DNA of 64,000 nucleotides, taken from the NCBI RefSeq assembly GCF_025370935.1, contig NC_133490.1, positions 2,856,376 to 2,920,375 on the forward strand, written 5' to 3'. This stretch comes from Choristoneura fumiferana. Lineage: Eukaryota > Arthropoda > Insecta > Lepidoptera > Tortricidae. Position 1 is the first letter of the stretch. The number at the start of each line of letters is the position of its first letter. Shown piece after piece: positions 45,290 to 56,154 of the stretch. A model generated the notes under the pieces. That model did not search any database, was not told where the DNA came from, and worked only from the letters and a program-made list of their open reading frames with translations. The position numbers and the translations under genes are program-made.

Positions 45290-45500
45290 TTTTTTAGGGT
45301 TCCGTACCTCAAAAGGAAAAAACGGAATCCTTCTAGTATCACTTTTTGTCCGTCTGTCTGTCCGTCAAGACCCTTTTTCTCGGGCACGCGTGGAGATATC
45401 AAGCTGAAATTTATATCAACCAATACTGAGGTCTACTGTCCCTTGAAGCTTTGAAAAAATCAAACTTCTAGCCAACGCAATCAAAAGATGCAGCTGTTTA
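45290..45500 (+). repeat. Dispersed repeat G, first part
   Basis: TTTTAGGGTTCCGTACCTC, GTCCGTCTGTCTGTCCGTCAAG, TCGGGCACGCGTGGAGATATC. The same opening appears at 55473. Confidence 0.65.
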
Positions 45501-45719
45501 TGCTGCAAATTTCCGCAAATTTTCGAAACACGCAAGGTAATCAAATCGCATGTAAATGATCCTTCGATCAAAAATTAGTACTAATTGTTGATCGATGAAA
45601 TGATCATATGTCCTTGCTAATTGTTATATATTTGCTGTGACTTATTTTTCAACAGCATTTATCAATAAAAAGACACGTCATCGGCGTCATCGCTTACCTT
45701 CTTTCAAATGATAAAAAAA

Positions 45720-46335
45720 TTATTACCACCATTACGAAAAAAATAAGTAATATTTTTCTACGGATTTCGTATTTTATACGGAATCTTCCAAGTTTAGGTA
45801 TATTTTATACCTTAGGCTGCTATTTACTCTTAAACTACTAATCATTCTCAAGCAAACTTAGCCGTTATAGTTTTCCTTGAAAGTTTGATATGTAACTTAC
45901 TATGATTTTTTTCAAATTTTTCCACCCACCGGTTTAGATTTTAGAGGGGGGGGGCACGCTCGATTTTAATGAAAATTTGCACTTTAAAGTTGAATATTTC
46001 GCAAACAAATCACTGAATCGAAAAATCGTCTAAGCAAACCCCTGGTTTTAAAAGACCAATCCAACGATACCCCACACTATAGGGTTGGGTGAGAAAAAAA
46101 AAACACCCTCACTTTACGTCTATGGGAGGTACTCTAAAAAAATTTTTTTAATTTTTTTTATTATACCATTTTGTCGGCATAGTCTGCATATAATATCCGT
46201 GCAAAATTACAGCTTTCTAGCATTGATAGTCCCTGAGCAAAGCCGCGGACGGACGGACAGACAAACAGACAGACAGACATGGCGAAACTATAAGGGTTCC
46301 GTTTTTGCCATTTTGGCTCCGGAACCCTAAAAAGT
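45720..46335 (+). repeat. Dispersed repeat G, second part
   Basis: TACGGATTTCGTATTTTATACGG, CATTTTGTCGGCATAGTCTGC, CAAAATTACAGCTTTCTAGC, GAGCAAAGCCGCGGACGGACGG, GGCTCCGGAACCCTAAAAA. Shares all of these with 62455-62997. Open frames here on both strands are repeat artefacts. Confidence 0.75.
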
Positions 46336-46341
46336 ATAAAG

Positions 46342-46400
46342 GCAGGCCTTTGTTCAACAGTGGACGTCTTCCGGCTGATTATGGTGATGATGATGAGGAA
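46342..46400 (+). repeat. RTE-type tail with (GATGAT)n end
   Basis: GGCCTTTGTTCAACAGTGGACGTCTTCCGGCTGATTATGG then TGATGATGATGA. Confidence 0.7.
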
Positions 46401-46520
46401 AATATGGAAACGGAGGGATCCAGACTGCAAAGTTTTCCTCAATAGAAGCTAGCGTTTCAAGTTAATCTGAATTGATATAGCAACAAAAACTTTCCCAATA
46501 ACCTATACAACCAACAAAAA

Positions 46521-46745
46521 GTTATAAAACCCCCGACTTTGTCACTTCAAAGTTCAATATCTCAAAAACGGCTGAACCGATTTTGATGAAACAGTCTACG
46601 AAGTTAACAACCATCGCTAGAAAACCTGATTTCAAATTAAAAAAACCCCATTCAAATTGGTCAACCCGTTAAAAAACTACGGTGCTATAGACAGACACAC
46701 ATGCGGTCAAACTTATAACACCCGTCTTTTTGCGTCGGTGCTTAA
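46521..46745 (+). repeat. Dispersed repeat P
   Basis: Fullest copy: from AAAACCCCCGACTTTGTCAC to AACTTATAACACCCGTCTTTTTGCGTCGG. Confidence 0.75.
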
Positions 46746-47395
46746 AAAACACGCCTACACATTACACATATATCTGTCTGTCACAAACTGTTCTGTTTCA
46801 TAGATATAGATGAATTAACAAACAACACACTTAGCAAACTACACATAGAAAAGGCGGAAACAAATTAACAATTCGGTACAACACAGTAAATACTTATGTA
46901 TATATGTATGAGTAAACACAACCATACATTGCGGCAAGACCGAGCGTTATTTTAACAAGTCTTTTTAGGCAACTTAGCAACAAACAATGCTATATCAACT
47001 ATGTTTTTAACATGTGTGCGTTGTTTATATTTGAGTTGGTGTGAGCATGTAGGCGTGACGGTGCCGATAGCATTATCGGTAGAGGCTTGCAAAAATACAC
47101 AACAAACATACGCAGTATATGCAGAAATAGCACATTATGTACAGGTGGTTAAATAAGGCATTGTTTTCCGATAGCGATCCCATGTCCGTTTGGCCGAAGT
47201 CAAAATAATGTAGCTACAGTATAAACAATCAGCTGAAATTAACTAGGAGTTGAAAGCGTTGCATTCGAATGGAAATTGACACCGGAAAGCAGTAGCACGC
47301 ATAATGAGACGGTTTTTGGTGTGTTGGAGATTTTTTGGCGATAGTAGGTATCAATAATATAATATATATATTACAGCGCATTGGTTTTACTGTAA
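46746..47395. other. Unique AT-rich sequence, no gene seen
   Basis: Contains a few ACACA and CAAAC words. Nothing assigned. Confidence 0.4.
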
Positions 47396-47515
47396 TCATC
47401 ATCATCATCATGCCAGCCGAAAGACGTCCACTGTTGGACATAGGCCTCCCCCATAGACCTCCAATTGCCTCGGTTGGAAGCGGCTTACATCCACACCCCC
47501 TGCCCCGCCGTACCC
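47396..47515 (-). repeat. RTE-type tail
   Basis: CATCATCATCATCATGCC, AGACGTCCACTGTTGGACAT, AGGCCTCCCCCATAGACCTCC, GGTTGGAAGCGGCTTACATCCAC. Confidence 0.75.
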
Positions 47516-47574
47516 CTGTCCGCTTTTACTGTAATGCTGTATTTTTATTGATAAATAAATAAATAAAAAGAAGT

Positions 47575-47672
47575 AATTCACTTCAACGAGCTAATTCGCT
47601 TGGCTATGTCGGTGACTCTCGTTCTTCTAAGTATCTCCTCATTTCTCATTCGATCCCGTAGAGATGTAGATA
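47575..47672 (-). pseudogene. RTE-like reverse-transcriptase ORF fragment
   Basis: Minus-strand translation gives RDRMRNEEILRRTRVTDIAK followed by RISSL, a motif I associate with the C-terminal half of lepidopteran RTE-type ORFs. The same motif in another copy is at 50741-50905. Confidence 0.6.
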
Positions 47673-48236
47673 AATCCTGAGCCTAGCGCAATCGCAGAGC
47701 AATTCTGAGCCTATACACTATACATAAGGCCTATAGTGAAGCACCACGTCGCGGATACATATGTCATCACTGGCAACACACACCTATTGATATTTTAAAA
47801 TTTTGGTATGTTGTTTAATAATCAGAACCGCTATCTCTCTCTATTATTATGATATGACACGTTTTACAGCATTTGTCAATATTGTAGGGATGAATCACTT
47901 TGTCAAAATATTCTTGAAATTTAGATAAAGTACATATATATACACGTGCTACAAAAATAAGCGTAAAACAGAAAGCGAGTTAAGTACTATAACCATATAC
48001 CATATAGTATCACTTTATGACTTACCGCCATAATTTTTTTCAAAACCCCAATTTAGTAAAATTAAAGAGCACAGAGAGAACAAAGAGCAGAGAGGGAGGA
48101 GATTACGCAGAATGTTCATGTAAGTTTTTACCCTAATATCCGCGGAATAACCAAGATATATGTACTTATCTATTCGAACCACTCAAAAATAAAAAAATAA
48201 TTTTTGTTTGTTGTTTTATTTTCTAGGTAATTTTGT

Positions 48237-48335
48237 CGCCTTCCGTGAAGTCACCAAGCAGGCACAGCGGAAGACCAGCGTTGGCCTACACGGCCAACAC
48301 TATGCTAAGCTGGGACCGCTTCGCGATTTCGCATA
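48237..48335 (+). repeat. Probable retroelement tail (or exon-like stretch)
   Basis: After a pyrimidine tract and TTCTAG comes an open stretch of 36 codons with raised GC, including AGCGGAAGACCAGCG and ACACTATGCTAAGCTGGGACC, then a T-run. I think I know similar words from lepidopteran retroelement tails, so I prefer a repeat; an exon is not excluded. Confidence 0.35.
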
Positions 48336-48687
48336 TTTTTTTTTTTTTATTATGTTTTATTTACGTGCGAAGAGCGAAATATTAATTTTCTACTTCTATT
48401 TTCTATTTCTATTTAAAAATATGTTACCACGGCCTTATTACGTCGCAGTGCAAGTCTTCAGACACACTTTTTACTTCAGTAAGTACATATTTTTGAGGGG
48501 TTAAATAAATCCCTAATTTTGCATTCGACTGTACACCGCTCTGTTAAGATCTCCTTCATAGTAGTAGGTTTATACAAAGAGGCGCCACCGTCGTGATAGC
48601 ATTCACCTATGAAAAAGATCTTCCGAAACGCTCGAAACTAGTCAGACCGTACCTGACTTCTAATCATGAGAAACCGTTTTATTTTCG

Positions 48688-48753
48688 AGCTCTGAGAGGA
48701 GGCTTGTGCCCAGCAGTGAGACGGATATAGGACGGGATGATGACGATGATGAA
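48688..48753 (+). repeat. Non-LTR/SINE tail with GATGATGA end
   Basis: CTCTGAGAGGAGGCTTGTGCCCAGCAGTGAGACGG followed by GATGATGACGATGATGAAC. Confidence 0.7.
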
Positions 48754-49029
48754 CGAATTTAGTTTTTTTTCTAATATTTTTCATTATTATTTATCCAACT
48801 GTCGAATCTGCGAAACGCGCATTTACGCGGTTACAGTACGAAATTGCGCCTTCCTAGTGATAAAACAAAACAACCCAAATAACGCCGCGACCTCGAAATC
48901 TAAATAGCAGCTATCAGCTATGCTTCCGACCTCCTTTGCCTTCCTAACATTAGCCAACGCATATTATCTGATCGCCTAAATACATCGAAATTTACAAAAA
49001 ATTTGCAATAAGCTTGGTAAAACGGTTGT

Positions 49030-49255
49030 GCAGGTTTCTTCGTTGCTTTCCTTCACCGTAAAGCTCGTGGTAAATTTCAAATGCAATTTTGCACATGAAT
49101 TTCGAAAAACTCAGAGGTGCGAGCGAGGTGTGTGTGAAGTTCCCAATCCGCACTGGGGCCGCGTGGGAACTACGACCCAAGCCCTCTTATTCTGAGAGGA
49201 GACCTGTGACATGTGCCCACTGCCCAGCTGTGGGACGTTTATAGACCGGGATGAT
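49030..49255 (+). repeat. SINE body and tail
   Basis: TTTCGAAAAACTCAGAGGTGCGAG, GTTCCCAATCCGCACTGGGG, GACCCAAGCCCTCTTATTCTGAG, CCCAGCTGTGGGACG. Same family as 2783-3058; the head is missing. Confidence 0.65.
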
Positions 49256-49539
49256 TGTAAAACAGCTAAACCGGCCACGTGTATGTTAGGGTTACGTACC
49301 AACTAATATGCGGCAGATTTTCAATACTTAGCTGTTGCTCACTACTTCATCCGAAAAGAATTCGTTTATTGCTATTCTGCGAGAAATATCTAATATTCCG
49401 TCATTTATGTGTACCTATATCTATTTTGACCACTGAGCGATTAAATCGCTGAAATTACTTTTCACATGCCTGCCTTGGCTAAACATACTTATTATGGGAA
49501 ACACCTAATTATTATGGTATTCCTTTGACTTGCCTATTT

Positions 49540-49760
49540 TTTTTGCCTATTTTCAGTCTGTCTAACAACTTTTACTTTTTGTCTAAAGTTAATTTGTATA
49601 ATTTCATTATTCATAATTATTATTTTGTCGAATTATCATTTTTCCTAAATTAACGTTTTCATAACTCTTGTTTGTCGAATATTGTTTTATTTAAAACTCA
49701 CTTTGTCGATTTTTAGTTTAACTAATCAGTACTTGGCCGAATAACGTTTTTACTAAGATT
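49540..49760. repeat. Quasi-periodic AT-rich tract 1
   Basis: A chain of variants such as TTTTGTCTAAAG, TTTGTCGAATTA, CCTAAATTAACG, TTTGTCGAATATTG, TTTGTCGATTTT, GGCCGAATAACG, each joined by 8-15 AT-rich bases. Compare 57720, 58155, 60630 and 61030. Confidence 0.5.
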
Positions 49761-50181
49761 AAAACTGCGACCAGTAAAGTACTAATGTCAAAGTCAAAAG
49801 TATTTATTTGCCAGAATACAGTACAGGAAGGTCTTACATTGTATATTTTTATTTCAGTGTATTCAGCCTACATGCAGGCGTGCAAATATTCTGTTGAGAG
49901 GCGTATAATTATTTTATTACAATTACAAATTTCCTATGTCAAATATCAAGTCAAAATAGAACAAAAATCATACGAATAATAGAAATAAACTAAGTTAGGT
50001 TAGGGGAGAACTGCATGCATGTAAGATCCTAAGCTACCATATGTCTCTGTGATCATTCATTAATGAATTCATTCATTAAAATTATCCATAAGTAGGTATT
50101 ACTAATTGTGAAAGTATATAATAATAGTACATTACTGTAGAGGCCGGCAACCCCACGTTCCGGCCGAGGCTTGTATAGTGC

Positions 50182-50513
50182 TTTTCTCAAACATGACATG
50201 AAATAAAATTAAAAAAACAAGAAATCAAGCTGGCGGGACGCTAGTCTGGTCGCCTGGTGCGCGCGTGTTGCGCTAGCTGCTGGCGGCGGACAAGGGCGGC
50301 GGTGCTGGGTGTGGGCGTGCGCCGTATCGTAGAGCGCGCGTTGAATGAAAGAAAAGACGGTCGTATTGCCGGCTAGCGGCCTGCAAAGTTGTATGAAATC
50401 TCGTTGCAGACCGCGCGCAGGCAGGCGAGCCCCAGCGCCTGCAGCGCGATACTTCTCAGCCTATTATTTGTAACACAACGTCAATACCTATTTCATGTCA
50501 TGTTTGAGAAAAA
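50182..50513. repeat. GC-rich TIR element, copy 1 (332 bp)
   Basis: TTTTCTCAAACATGACATGAAAT at the left is exactly inverted as ATTTCATGTCATGTTTGAGAAAA at the right (23 bp). The interior is strikingly GC- and CpG-rich (GCTGGCGGGACGCTAGTCTG, GGGCGGCGGTGCTGGGTGTG, CAGCGCCTGCAGCGCGATAC). It has no ORF that fits both copies. Copy 2 is at 53349-53693. Confidence 0.85.
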
Positions 50514-50547
50514 AATATTGAATAATGAGTTACATCCTAAGAAAGTA

Positions 50548-50580
50548 CAATAAAGAGTTTACATATATATCAAACAATCT
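50548..50580 (+). repeat. Short non-LTR tail scrap
   Basis: GTACAATAAAGAGTTTACATATATA matches the last part of 58025-58148. Confidence 0.5.
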
Positions 50581-50740
50581 CTAGACGACTTGTGGAGGTT
50601 ATTGAAAAAAAAATGTTACCTAATCGAGATGTGTGCGCCAAATTTAATCCAAATCTGTTCAGCCGTTTAAGCGTGGAGGAGTACTCAGTCATCAGAAACT
50701 TTCACGTTAATAATGTTTTACGTAGGTAAGAGGGTTTGGG

Positions 50741-50905
50741 TTGTGGGCGATAGAATCCGAAATACGGGAATTCGTCAAAGAACTGGCGTCACCGACATAG
50801 CTGTAAAAATAAGCAAGTTGAAGTTGCCAATGAAGTTGAAGTTGGCAATGGGCGGGCCACACCGCTCGAAGAACAGATAAACGTTGGGGGAGAAAAATCT
50901 TAGAA
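50741..50905 (+). pseudogene. RTE-like reverse-transcriptase ORF C-terminal fragment
   Basis: Plus-strand frame reads RIRNTGIRQRTGVTDIAVKI then SKLK; after a frameshift (the GAAGTTGAAGTTG run is duplicated) it continues WQWAGHTARRTDKRWGRKIL and stops. WAGH and RRTD.RWG are typical of the C-terminal part of these elements. A tail follows at 51205 after other DNA has been inserted. Confidence 0.7.
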
Positions 50906-51150
50906 TAAAAATGAAACTGAAAATAAAAATATTTATTCGGGTCACACACATAACTATAAATAATAGATACAGAACAAAAACATAATAATAATAAAGTGAT
51001 ATAAAATAAAATGAGAATACAAAATGCAAAAAATAAATAAAAATAATCAAAAAATACTTATTTTCTTGTGCCCGAAATGGTCCCGCCTCAGCATAAAATG
51101 CGGACTCCTTTGGTGGAGCCAGCGCTGGTCTTACGAATAACGTCCACAAA
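50906..51150 (-). repeat. Probable retroelement 3' UTR inserted in the RTE fragment
   Basis: On the minus strand: TTTCGGGCACAAGAAAATAAG, an AT-rich stretch, TGTGTGACCCGAATAAATATT and a TTTTCAGTTTCATTTTTATTC end. The AATAAA and simple tail suggest a non-LTR 3' end. The 124-codon minus frame is low-complexity. Confidence 0.45.
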
Positions 51151-51204
51151 CTGGAAGTCTTAGCGTTTGCAAGTCTCCCACTAGATGTCGTTTATTGTGG
51201 CGTT

Positions 51205-51268
51205 CTAAGGGAAGACCTTTGTTCAACAGTGGACGTCTTCCCTTCGACGGATGCTGATGATGATGACT
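51205..51268 (+). repeat. RTE-type tail with (GATGAT)n end
   Basis: GTTCTAAGGGAAGACC, TTTGTTCAACAGTGGACGTCTTCC and TGATGATGATGAC. It probably belonged to the same insertion as 50741-50905. Confidence 0.7.
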
Positions 51269-51566
51269 ACTAAGTAATCGTTAAACCGTAGACAGATAGA
51301 AATGGCGAATAATACGGTTATCTATCGTTTGCCGGAATTTCATATGCCCGAATGTATCGTTTTCTAGAATGTTCATTTGCCATAAAGTAATTTCTTTCTT
51401 CAGAGTTGATATTAAACTAACCTAACCTAACCTACTGCATTCTATATGATGAAATTTAAAAAAACCTGAAAACAGCACGGTTCTATATATTTTAAGGCAA
51501 ACGTTGGTATGGCAATTGAAATTAGGACAAATAAAATTCGAGCAAATAAAGGTAAATGGAATAATA

Positions 51567-51850
51567 CAAGCTTTTTCTGCCGACTGTACTTTTGTTGACT
51601 ACTTGCATTGCCACCCAACTACATTTGCATACCAAATTTCAAGTCGATGCCATTAACCGTTGAAGAGTTCCGTCCTGCGGAGACGTTCCTGGCCGGACTA
51701 TCAGGATGTGACTACCAGATTATTATATTGTCACGCAATTTACATAAGTATACCAATTTTCAAGTCAATCCAACTACTGGAAGTTGGTTGAATTTAACTT
51801 GCAACATTTGATTACAGGTCAGGTGAAACTAAATAAAAGCTTGTAAAAAA
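51567..51850 (+). repeat. Dispersed repeat Q, copy 2
   Basis: ACAAGCTTTTTCTGCCGACTGTAC to AAATAAAAGCTTGTAAAAA. Both ends carry AAGCTTTT/AAAAGCTTG, a short inverted repeat shared with copy 1. Confidence 0.75.
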
Positions 51851-51864
51851 AGGTACCGTTATGT

Positions 51865-51985
51865 TGTAAAACCCTTTATTGTACATTATGTTCACATAAA
51901 ATTAACAGAAAACAGGATAATAGAAGATGTACAAAGGCGAACTTATTCCGTAAAGGGATCTCTTCTAGTTAACCGTTTTAGCCAG
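51865..51985 (-). repeat. Non-LTR 3' UTR tail
   Basis: AACCCTTTATTGTACATTATG, ACAAAGGCGAACTTATTCCG, AGGGATCTCTTCTAGTTAACC; reverse of 58025-58148. Confidence 0.7.
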
Positions 51986-52227
51986 TTTAACTAAAGAACT
52001 AACAGATTTCTATCCAATACATTATAAACTGTCTACCCTTCCAGCTAAACGTTGTCAGTTATAAATTGAACCTACGTCAGAAACTAGTGTTTACAAAAAA
52101 AAACAATCTTGTTTAGGTACTTACGTAACGTGATAAAGATAGCATGTGTATATGCTGAAACAAAACATTTCTATAAATTGATAACGCTAGATGGGTTAAG
52201 TAACTGTGGTTGTAATAAAATGCCACT

Positions 52228-52323
52228 CATCATCATCATCTCAGCCGTAGGACGTCCACTGTTGGACATAGGCCTCCCCCATAGACCTCCAGTCGCTTCG
52301 GTTGGAAGCGGCTTGCATCCACT
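52228..52323 (-). repeat. RTE-type tail
   Basis: CATCATCATCATCTCAGCCG, AGGACGTCCACTGTTGGACAT, CATAGACCTCCAGTCGCTTCGG. Confidence 0.75.
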
Positions 52324-52667
52324 GTGAACCCACGGATTCAAAATGAAAAAGCCGCTACGTATTGGTAATTTAATTATTTGTAAGTAACTACGGAAATATT
52401 TTTTTCACACCTCTCTTTCAGAAAAGTAACTTTTCCTCCCTGACGAGAGGGAGCAAAGTGCAACTTTTCTGTTCAAGGCTTTTCTAAGTGTTTTATTGCA
52501 AATGCCATTTTTTGAAGTTGATAATTGTATAGCCACACCATTTTCTATGCTGGTTGTTCTTTAATAATATTTATAATTATTTTTTTTATTTTCTTCATGC
52601 TCGGTGTGAAAAGTTGTATGAGCCACTCGGGAGCAACATTATTTTCATCTTGGGCGTTAACACTTGA

Positions 52668-52755
52668 ATCCCTCATTGCGCTTAGGATTCTACTTTAGAA
52701 TCCCTCGCTACGCTCAAGATTCTATTGTAGAATCCTTCGCTACATTCTGGATTCA
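52668..52755. repeat. Short tandem repeat, about 32-bp unit, three units
   Basis: GAATCCCTCATTGCGC...GGATTCTACTTTA, GAATCCCTCGCTACGC...AGATTCTATTGTA, GAATCCTTCGCTACAT...GGATTCAATGTA. Each unit is itself an imperfect hairpin (GAATCC...GGATTC). Confidence 0.8.
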
Positions 52756-53348
52756 ATGTACGCCCTCGCCATAAATACACCATTTTGCGCCCATGTGGCA
52801 CAAATAACTATATTTATTTATTACATACACACAACTGTCATTACAGGGTTATGTGTCCCAATTCAACAGTGTGGATTTTTACTAATTAGCTAATAAATTA
52901 CATATTATAACAAAACATGCAGTGTGGTTTTTGTAAACTAGTTCAGATATATTAACCGATCTGAAAAAGAGATAGAGAAAAGAGCGATATCTTTTCTCTT
53001 TCTTTATCTTGTTACTTGACTGTGATTGACCTCTTTCTTACCTGATGGTACTTCAGGGTACAGTCAACAGCAGAAGCGGATAAGCGCGGTGCCCAAAATG
53101 ATGTACTGACAACTCTACTGTTAAAGTATTAAGAGTGTTTAATTAGGTCTTTTTGAGCAACAGAACTGGTCATCTAATACTGCTGCTGAGTGTGTGTACA
53201 GATGAGGCCTAAAATGTGGTTCAGCTAAATTGTATCGGGAAGCAAAGACAGACAAAATCATAAAAAAATAGTATATTACTGTAGAGGCCGGGAAGTAGGG
53301 GGTTGCCGGCCAAGCAGATATAGACTTAGATATAGAATTGTATAGTGC

Positions 53349-53693
53349 TTTTCTCAAACATTACATGAAAAAAAATCAAGAAATGAAGCTGGCGGGGCGC
53401 TAGTCTGGTCGCGGTGTTGTGTCGTGCGCGCGTGTCGCGCTGGCTGCTGGCGGTGCTGCTGTGCGTGCTGTGGTGGTGCTGGGCGTGGGCCGCGTGCGTA
53501 TCGTCGTAGAGCGCGCGTTGAAACAAAAGACGGTCGCATTGCCGGCCAGCGGCCTGCAAGGTTGTATGAAATCTCTTTGCAGGCCGCTAGAGCGACCGCG
53601 CGCACGCAGCTGAGCCGCAGCGCCTGCAGCGCGATACTTCTCCGCCTATTATTTCTAACACAAAGTCAATATTTCATGTCATGTTTGAGAAAA
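53349..53693. repeat. GC-rich TIR element, copy 2 (345 bp)
   Basis: Left TTTTCTCAAACATTACATGAAA and right ATTTCATGTCATGTTTGAGAAAA. The interior aligns with 50182-50513 with several indels (GCGCTAGTCTGGTCGCGG, GTGCTGGGCGTGGGCCGCG). The 77- to 95-codon frames in it are not shared between copies. Confidence 0.85.
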
Positions 53694-53811
53694 TGTTTAT
53701 TGTTTAAATAGGTCGCAAAGGACTCTTTTATGTCACTTTTTATGCTACTCATGCTACGTGTACCAGACCAGCGCTTTTAAGAATGCATCGCAAAACAAAA
53801 ATTATATTAAA

Positions 53812-54013
53812 CTAGCTGTGGCCCGCGTATTCGTTTATCGCTATCCCGCGGGAACTATGCAATTCTCCGGGATAGAAACTATCCTATGTCCTTCTTCGGG
53901 ACTCAAAAAATCTGTATAACGAATTTCATCGAAATCGGTTAGGCGGTTAGACGTGATTGAGTATCAAATATCCAAACATCTTCACAAACTTTTACATTTA
54001 TAATATTAGTAGG
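53812..54013 (-). mobile_element. Non-autonomous Helitron-like element
   Basis: Plus: ACTAGCTGTGGCCCGCG, TATCCCGCGGGAACTATGCA, TTCTCCGGGATAGAAACTATCC, TCATCGAAATCGGTTAGGCG, then TTACATTTATAATATTAGTAGGA. Read on minus it ends CGCGGGCCACAGCTAGT. Compact and complete-looking. Confidence 0.7.
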
Positions 54014-54431
54014 ATAAGATTTCATTTAACTATTAAAGCTAACAAAACAAAGTAAATTAGAAATATATAGAAAAAAAAATGAGTTACATTATCTAAATTC
54101 TTATAATACTGAGACGTTTAGATTAAAGCTCAGAATGTAGAGCTATAAATTGCGAGAAATATAACCAAGTAATTCAACACAAGTTCGTTTAGTTTTAATT
54201 AAATACATACCCAATGCAAGTAAACACATGAGAATTGGTTACATAACGTTGTTTGTTGCAAGGAAATGGTAACAATGAGCGATGGGAAAACGAGCGAGTT
54301 TCTTAACGTCAGTGCTGTCATTTAAACCGCCGACTAAGCTTAGTTTAGTCGCCGACCAATCATTATTTTACAGGTTTATGGACGAAGTAGTAAAAATATT
54401 TAAGTGCGAAGGAAAGTACACAAAAAAGTTG

Positions 54432-54625
54432 GATAACCCCGACTTTGTCAATTCAAAGTTCAATATTTTAAAAACGGCTAAACCGATTTTGATGAAACAT
54501 ATGTAAGGACATGGCTAGAAAACCTGATTTCAAATAAAACAAACCACATTCAAATCGGGCCACCCGTTTAAGAGCTACGGTGCCACAGACAGACACACAA
54601 ACCATAAACACACATCAGAATCTTT
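54432..54625 (+). repeat. Dispersed repeat P
   Basis: ACCCCGACTTTGTCAATTCAAAG to GCTACGGTGCCACAGACAGACACACAAACC. The 74-codon frame ending here is partly this repeat. Confidence 0.75.
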
Positions 54626-54745
54626 TTTTTTTTTTTAAGGTTAACTGGTAGAGGTCCCTTTATGAGATAAGTTCGACTTTGTATATCGGCTTCTCAATGT
54701 AAACTGTCATAGTTATGTGTTTCTTGTACAAAAAGGAGTTTACAT
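54626..54745 (+). repeat. Non-LTR 3' UTR tail
   Basis: T-run, AGGTTAACTGGTAGAGGTCCC, GATAAGTTCGACTTTGTATA, TACAAAAAGGAGTTTACATTTA. A diverged member of the 58025-58148 family. Confidence 0.6.
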
Positions 54746-54789
54746 TTAGTTAACTTAAGGCTCGTCCATCGCTTTACTACCTACATACC

Positions 54790-55272
54790 TACAGATTTAG
54801 ATTTATTTAATCGTATGGCGTAAAACATTAAACAATTACACTAAAGAAAGCAAATTACAAACTAGCTATAAATCCACACTCAGGGTCCCAAGCCACGACA
54901 TTAAGTCAGGTGTCAGATTGTACAGATCTCCAGGGGAGCCCGAGTATGAGTGTAGAGGGCAGCGCTGTACAATGTGCTCCATAGTTTGAGCCTCCTCGCC
55001 GCATTCGCAGAGGGCCGAGTCCCGCCAACCCACTTGTACCGAAAGTAGTGACAGCGTCCGTGTCCTGTTCTCAGTCTATGTAAGCGGCACCAGAGCTTGC
55101 GTGGTAGACTGAAACCATCTGGTTTAACCGTGGGGTCTATAGTTTGCAGGGCAGTTCCAGTAGTTTGTGCATTCCACTCGTCCTTCCACCTCTGTTTGAC
55201 AGATTTAGATAGAAGATTTAGATGGTTTAGTCGCCGACAAATTGACTGGCTTTGCATTAGTCGGTAAAACAA
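54790..55272 (-). pseudogene. Non-LTR ORF2 C-terminus with Cys/His motif
   Basis: The minus frame contains WKDEWNAQ, KPDGFSLPRKLWCRLHRLRT and GHGRCHYFRYKW, a pattern familiar from the C-terminal end of jockey-like LINEs. A one-base shift just after YKWVG moves the frame to DSALCECGEEAQTMEHIVQR then CPLHSYSGSPGDLY, which holds the expected C.C....H....C residues, and stops at a TAG near 54864. A short 3' UTR ends AATAAATCTAAATCTGTAGG. 5'-truncated. Confidence 0.8.
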
Positions 55273-55914
55273 ACGTCCCTATTACATTTTACTCTATTTG
55301 TTTGCGCGTTGCAACAACAACCGACGTCGTGCGAAAATGTCTTAATTTATGTTTCTTTTAGCTGATAAAATGAGTATAATGCTGCTTTGTGTAAACAATT
55401 TATATGTCGTGTCCATCAGGCGTTACAAACAATGCGACATGGAAGCGACTGAACACAAAAAGTGTCTGTTTTTTAGGGTTCCGTACCTTAAAAGGAAAAA
55501 AACGAACGTTAATGGTATTCATTTCATTTTTTTATGATGTTCTATGTTCCTGTTAAACTTCACTTTTGCAACATAAACGAAACGCAAACTGTTCTTATTA
55601 TGATGATATTGATAATGTTATCAAGCAACCGGGTTACATCAATAATATCAACACGGATCGATAAAGTTTCCGCATTGATACGAAAATTGTAACTGCGCAA
55701 GATAAATAAAACAAGTAAACAAATAAACATAATCAAAAACGCCCATAAATAGAGCAGGAGAAAATCTGATAGGTAGCAAGTTTTTTCTTTTCATAATTTT
55801 CCGATTAGTGCGGTCTCTGGGATCGTCAAAAAACAAGCAGCCTACTTTTTTTCTTAAAGAGCCGGATGCACCAGTAACCTAATACGTTTAAACGAGCAAT
55901 TCTTGTTTTTACAA
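55273..55914. other. No gene seen; repeat G scrap at 55473
   Basis: TTTTTAGGGTTCCGTACCTTAAAAGG at 55470-55500 matches the opening of repeat G. The remainder is unassigned. Confidence 0.45.
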
Positions 55915-56035
55915 AACAACTCTTTATTGCACACCAACACATAGCAAGCAGTACAGAAAACAGGAACACAGAGACTTTTTGAGGTAAGCAATAGGCGGCC
56001 TTATCGCTTCAATGCGATCTCTTCCAGGCAACCTT
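55915..56035 (-). repeat. Non-LTR 3' UTR tail
   Basis: CAACTCTTTATTGCACACC, TAGGCGGCCTTATCGC, GCGATCTCTTCCAGGCAACC. Diverged member of the 58025 family. Confidence 0.6.
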
Positions 56036-56154
56036 TTGAATGGATGGAGAAGTAAGGAATAAATTTTAGCAAGTGGTGAATTTACATGACATTACAGCAA
56101 TGTCAAGAATACATAACCATTTATACAATACACATACACAACAAATCCAAATAT

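Noticed and set aside
48208..48504. 98-codon plus frame
   Set aside because: It crosses a T-run of about 13 and low-complexity YFYFLFL-like sequence. The first part may be a retroelement tail, and the rest is not protein-like.
50775..51149. 124-codon minus frame
   Set aside because: It covers the AT-rich 3' UTR of a retroelement and the antisense of the RTE fragment.
53354..53711. Overlapping GC-rich frames on both strands (77-95 codons)
   Set aside because: They arise from the CpG-rich core of a TIR element and are not preserved in its sister copy at 50182-50513.
54324..55275. Possible larger TIR element bounded by CCGACTAA words around the LINE fragment
   Set aside because: GCCGACTAAGCTTAG near 54330 and ATTAGTCGG near 55258 are inverted, but the match is only about 8-10 bases and the arms do not extend convincingly.
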